From positions 1,798,001-1,862,000 of the forward strand of contig NZ_CP009435.1 of NCBI RefSeq assembly GCF_000960995.1: DNA of 64,000 nt, given 5' to 3'. The stretch is from Burkholderia glumae LMG 2196 = ATCC 33617 (lineage in GTDB: Bacteria; Pseudomonadota; Gammaproteobacteria; Burkholderiales; Burkholderiaceae). The notes under the pieces are model-generated. The model saw only the letters and a program-made list of their open reading frames with translations. It was not told the origin of the DNA and searched no databases. The translations under genes were made by a program, and so were the position numbers. This document shows positions 61,927 to 64,000 of this stretch, one piece after another; within the stretch, counting starts at the first letter, position 1; each line of letters starts with the position of its first letter.

Positions 61927-62090
61927 GATGTATGGTTATTTGAGATTCGAATTTTAATTTTTTATTTTTACCTGTTATTGGAAAGCCAAATCACTTGTAT
62001 TTGACGGAATCGGTTGCGCATTCCGTGGAATATCGTGTATAAGTTGCGTCGTTGCACCGAATAACCAACAGTCGCACTACGTGAGAGAGC
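61927..62090. other. AT-rich junction sequence
   Basis: These 164 bases are much more AT-rich than the rest of the window, with runs such as AATTTTAATTTTTTATTTTT. They join the truncated plasmid-type gene to type VI secretion-like sequence. I see no coding frame, no inverted repeat and no target duplication. It may hold a promoter for what follows. Confidence 0.5.
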
Positions 62091-62222
62091 ATGCGAATCG
62101 AGAAACAACTTTGGCACGATGGCCCCATCCTGACCCAGCAGCATGGACAAATGGACTGGATTTACGTTACGTCAGTACGCCTCTGCTGCGATCGCGGAGT
62201 CGTGGGGAACGCTCGCCGTTGA
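62091..62222 (+). pseudogene. Short fragment resembling the N-terminus of a T6SS baseplate protein TssK
   Basis: The 43-codon frame begins MRIEKQLWHDGPILTQQHGQMDW. TssK/ImpJ proteins start with a similar pattern, a Leu-Trp, an acidic-Gly step, then a hydrophobic-x-x-Gln-His-Phe-Gln segment; here Phe is replaced and similarity ends by about residue 24. It stops at the TGA at 62220. The same frame resumes after this stop as the effector fragment at 62253, but the two do not look like one protein. The TssK link is tentative. Confidence 0.3.
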
Positions 62223-62252
62223 AGTAACGAAGGAGCGCTGGCCACGGGCCGC

Positions 62253-63629
62253 TTGAAACACACACGTCTGTCGAAGTATAAGGTCACGCCCATGGAGGTG
62301 ACTGCCGAATGGGCGGAAAAGATCGCGAAGTCTCTTGAGAAGGCCAAGACGTTCTGGGAGTTCTGGGAAAAGATGAAGGAGGTGAAGGAGCATGAGAATC
62401 CGATTTTCAAGGCTGCAGCAGGTCTCAAGGCCCTTCACATCGACAAGCTGATGACCGCCATCGCCCCGTCGCTGTTCAAGTGGACCAGATTCGGGCTGGT
62501 GGGTAATTGTGCAGGAACCTACCTGCTTCGCGGGGCGATGTTGATGCGCGTCGGCATTAGTCACACCGACGCGATCGAATTGGTGAAAACGGCAACCAGA
62601 ACCGAGTTGCCGATGTTAAACAAGCTGAAAGTGGATTTCCTCGCGCTGCATCTGCGCGGTGTTCCTGCCGCTAACGCGTATGCTCAGACGCTGGATAATC
62701 TGGCTTCCGCCGAAAGTGGCCAGTTGCGTCGTGCGAAGTGGAATGCCGTTAAGGTAACGTCGGAAGGAGCAGACGCAGTCGGCGCGGTTCGGCTTACGAG
62801 CACCCTTGCATTCATCGAGGTGGTGTCCTTCGCTGCCTCACTTTCGAAGACCGACAAGTCCGTCGAGGGCTATGCGTCGCTGGTTGCGAGCGGATTTTCC
62901 GCGGCATCGGCATGCTCCCAGGTTTCGACGAAAGCTGCGACAGCACTTGCAGAGGATGTGACACAGACCTGGACTAATCTGAAGGCGATTGCGGGATATT
63001 TGAGTGGTGCAGCCGCCCTAAATGGGGGAGTGGTTGACTTTGGAAAAATCTTTGATCAAAGAAAACAGAGCTTTTCAGGTGCGATGCTTTATTTTGCAAA
63101 GAGTGCCCTTGGATTGGCCGCAGCTGCCAGAAACATACTGACCGCGCTTACTTCATTGGTGCCATTTATAGGGCGAATGACTGGGCAATTCTGGATTATA
63201 TGGATTGTTAAGGTTGATGCGGGGATAGTCGGAGTCACCGCATACAATAAGGCTCTCGCCAAGCCCGCAACTATAGGTGTGGCCGCCGCCGAGCGCAATT
63301 TGGCGGTGGAACGGGTGGTGAATGTGGCATTCGACACCGCCACCAAAGGCGTTGCAGGAGATGTCATCGTGAGTATAGCTGAACGTGCATTCCTGATTGG
63401 TGTTGGGCGTGTCACACTGTTTCTGGCGGGTTGGGAGGTTGCCGTTGCGATAACGTTGATCCAAGTTTTGATCTGGTATTTCTCGGACAACGACCTCCAA
63501 GCGTGGATGAAGAACTGCTGGTTCGGTAGTTCGCTGAACTCCCCACCATGGGAAGCAGGAGAACAGCATGAAAAACTCGAGAAGGCGCTGGGATCGTTGA
63601 GCCTTCAGGCTGGAGAGGGTTCTGAATGA
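62253..63629 (+). CDS. C-terminal part of a BTH_I2691-like T6SS effector
   Basis: A 458-codon frame from a TTG at 62253; an ATG at 62292 is the better start. It has amphipathic helices, then several hydrophobic segments (STLAFIEVVSFAASL, LTALTSLVPFIG, FWIIWIVKVDAGIVGV, LFLAGWEVAVAITLIQVLIWYF) and an end reading DLQAWMKNCWFG with W-E-A-G-E after it. This is how the C-terminus of VasX-like/BTH_I2691-family membrane-active type VI effectors looks. Those proteins are about twice as long, so the N-terminal region is missing. Its stop overlaps the next start (ATGA). GC is below the core average. Function is probably lost or altered unless the short form acts alone. Confidence 0.65.
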   Translation: MKHTRLSKYKVTPMEVTAEWAEKIAKSLEKAKTFWEFWEKMKEVKEHENPIFKAAAGLKALHIDKLMTAIAPSLFKWTRFGLVGNCAGTYLLRGAMLMRVGISHTDAIELVKTATRTELPMLNKLKVDFLALHLRGVPAANAYAQTLDNLASAESGQLRRAKWNAVKVTSEGADAVGAVRLTSTLAFIEVVSFAASLSKTDKSVEGYASLVASGFSAASACSQVSTKAATALAEDVTQTWTNLKAIAGYLSGAAALNGGVVDFGKIFDQRKQSFSGAMLYFAKSALGLAAAARNILTALTSLVPFIGRMTGQFWIIWIVKVDAGIVGVTAYNKALAKPATIGVAAAERNLAVERVVNVAFDTATKGVAGDVIVSIAERAFLIGVGRVTLFLAGWEVAVAITLIQVLIWYFSDNDLQAWMKNCWFGSSLNSPPWEAGEQHEKLEKALGSLSLQAGEGSE

Positions 63630-64000
63630 AAATAGAAAGCACTTCATCCGCGTCGACGCGTTTGTTAAAAGGTCGGATTCGTAACCTGCGAAAGACGCGC
63701 CGGAATCAGGACTTCTTTTTTTCAGCTGCTGACCGCGCCAGAATGGGCGCGACAGCGATTGCCGCTGGGCTTGGCGGTCTGGGCGGCGTCGCCACCGGCC
63801 TCAGTGGTATGGCCATGGATACGACGGAAGAGGCGGACTTGCTCGAGTTTGATCTAGATGGAGAAGCCATACGGGCTTGGGTATGGCGGTCCGTCTTTAG
63901 TGAGGACGATGAGGTTCAGGTCGTAGCAGAGTGGACCGAAACGCATTGGCAGGGGTATGGTCTATACCGGCCAAGTGACGCCATCGTCGCGTTGCATCCC
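63626..64000 (+). CDS. Membrane protein next to the effector fragment, candidate immunity protein (partial)
   Basis: The frame starts at an ATG overlapping the effector stop and is still open at the right edge, with 125 residues visible. A basic, Ser/Thr-rich start is followed by the short hydrophobic stretch ATAIAAGLGGLGGVATGLSGM (a glycine-rich helix) and then a soluble portion with VWRSVFSEDDEVQVVAEW and GYGLYRPSDAIVAL. Similar small membrane proteins accompany BTH_I2691-type effectors. Translation coupling to the effector gene fits an immunity partner. Whether the rest of the gene is intact lies outside the window. Confidence 0.6.
   Translation, partial: MKIESTSSASTRLLKGRIRNLRKTRRNQDFFFSAADRARMGATAIAAGLGGLGGVATGLSGMAMDTTEEADLLEFDLDGEAIRAWVWRSVFSEDDEVQVVAEWTETHWQGYGLYRPSDAIVALHP

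Overview
The window is high-GC chromosomal DNA from a Burkholderia-type betaproteobacterium. The call rests on the gene order yqgE-ruvX-pyrR-pyrB-pyrC', apaH next to rmlBACD, an O-antigen locus ending in wbiG/wbiH/wbiI-like genes, a Kdo hydroxylase in the heptosyltransferase/Kdo transferase block, and ureDABCEFG beside urtABCDE. The sequence alone does not settle the species.

Layout. (1) 1-6.9 kb, housekeeping: the 3' end of an unrecognised gene, yqgE, ruvX, the pyrimidine genes pyrR, pyrB and a dihydroorotase-like pyrC' that lacks its metal-binding histidines, a PlsC-type acyltransferase, and apaH on the opposite strand. (2) 7.3-34.7 kb, surface polysaccharide: rmlBACD makes dTDP-L-rhamnose. 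A minus-strand unit carries an ABC exporter (wzm, wzt) and a double glycosyltransferase with a 9-bp tandem repeat in its 5' end. A plus-strand unit starts with a second wzt, then a 1100-aa methyltransferase/coiled-coil/glycosyltransferase protein, more transferases, and a wbiG-wbiH-wbiI block that ends in a clear terminator. A convergent minus-strand unit adds a Wzx-like flippase, two glycosyltransferases, galE and a second WecA/MraY-family initiating transferase. (3) 34.9-39.9 kb, LPS core and sugar supply: phosphomannomutase/phosphoglucomutase, waaC, kdoO, waaA. (4) 40-51.9 kb, urea use: urease structural and accessory genes and the Urt urea ABC transporter, the latter behind a consensus sigma-54 promoter. 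(5) 52.4-58.1 kb, mixed housekeeping: rhodanese, pcm, hemN, a YkgJ-type cysteine cluster protein, a DUF1439-type lipoprotein, uppP, trmB.

(6) 58.2-64 kb is different: lower GC, many broken genes and little homogeneity. It holds an orphan terminator, a decayed IS5-family transposase, a tRNA-Gly(CCC) with its own promoter, a frameshifted cysteine-rich gene next to an unrecognised gene, a truncated plasmid-type small gene, and pieces that look derived from type VI secretion: a short TssK-like N-terminus, the C-terminal part of a BTH_I2691-like effector, and the start of an overlapping membrane protein that could be its immunity partner. This looks like an integration scar at the tRNA gene.

The parts most worth following up are the pairing of one Wzm with two Wzt ATPases and a WbdD-like methyltransferase/coiled-coil protein, the tandem repeat in the glycosyltransferase, the G6-tract frameshift, and the effector/immunity remnant at the right edge.
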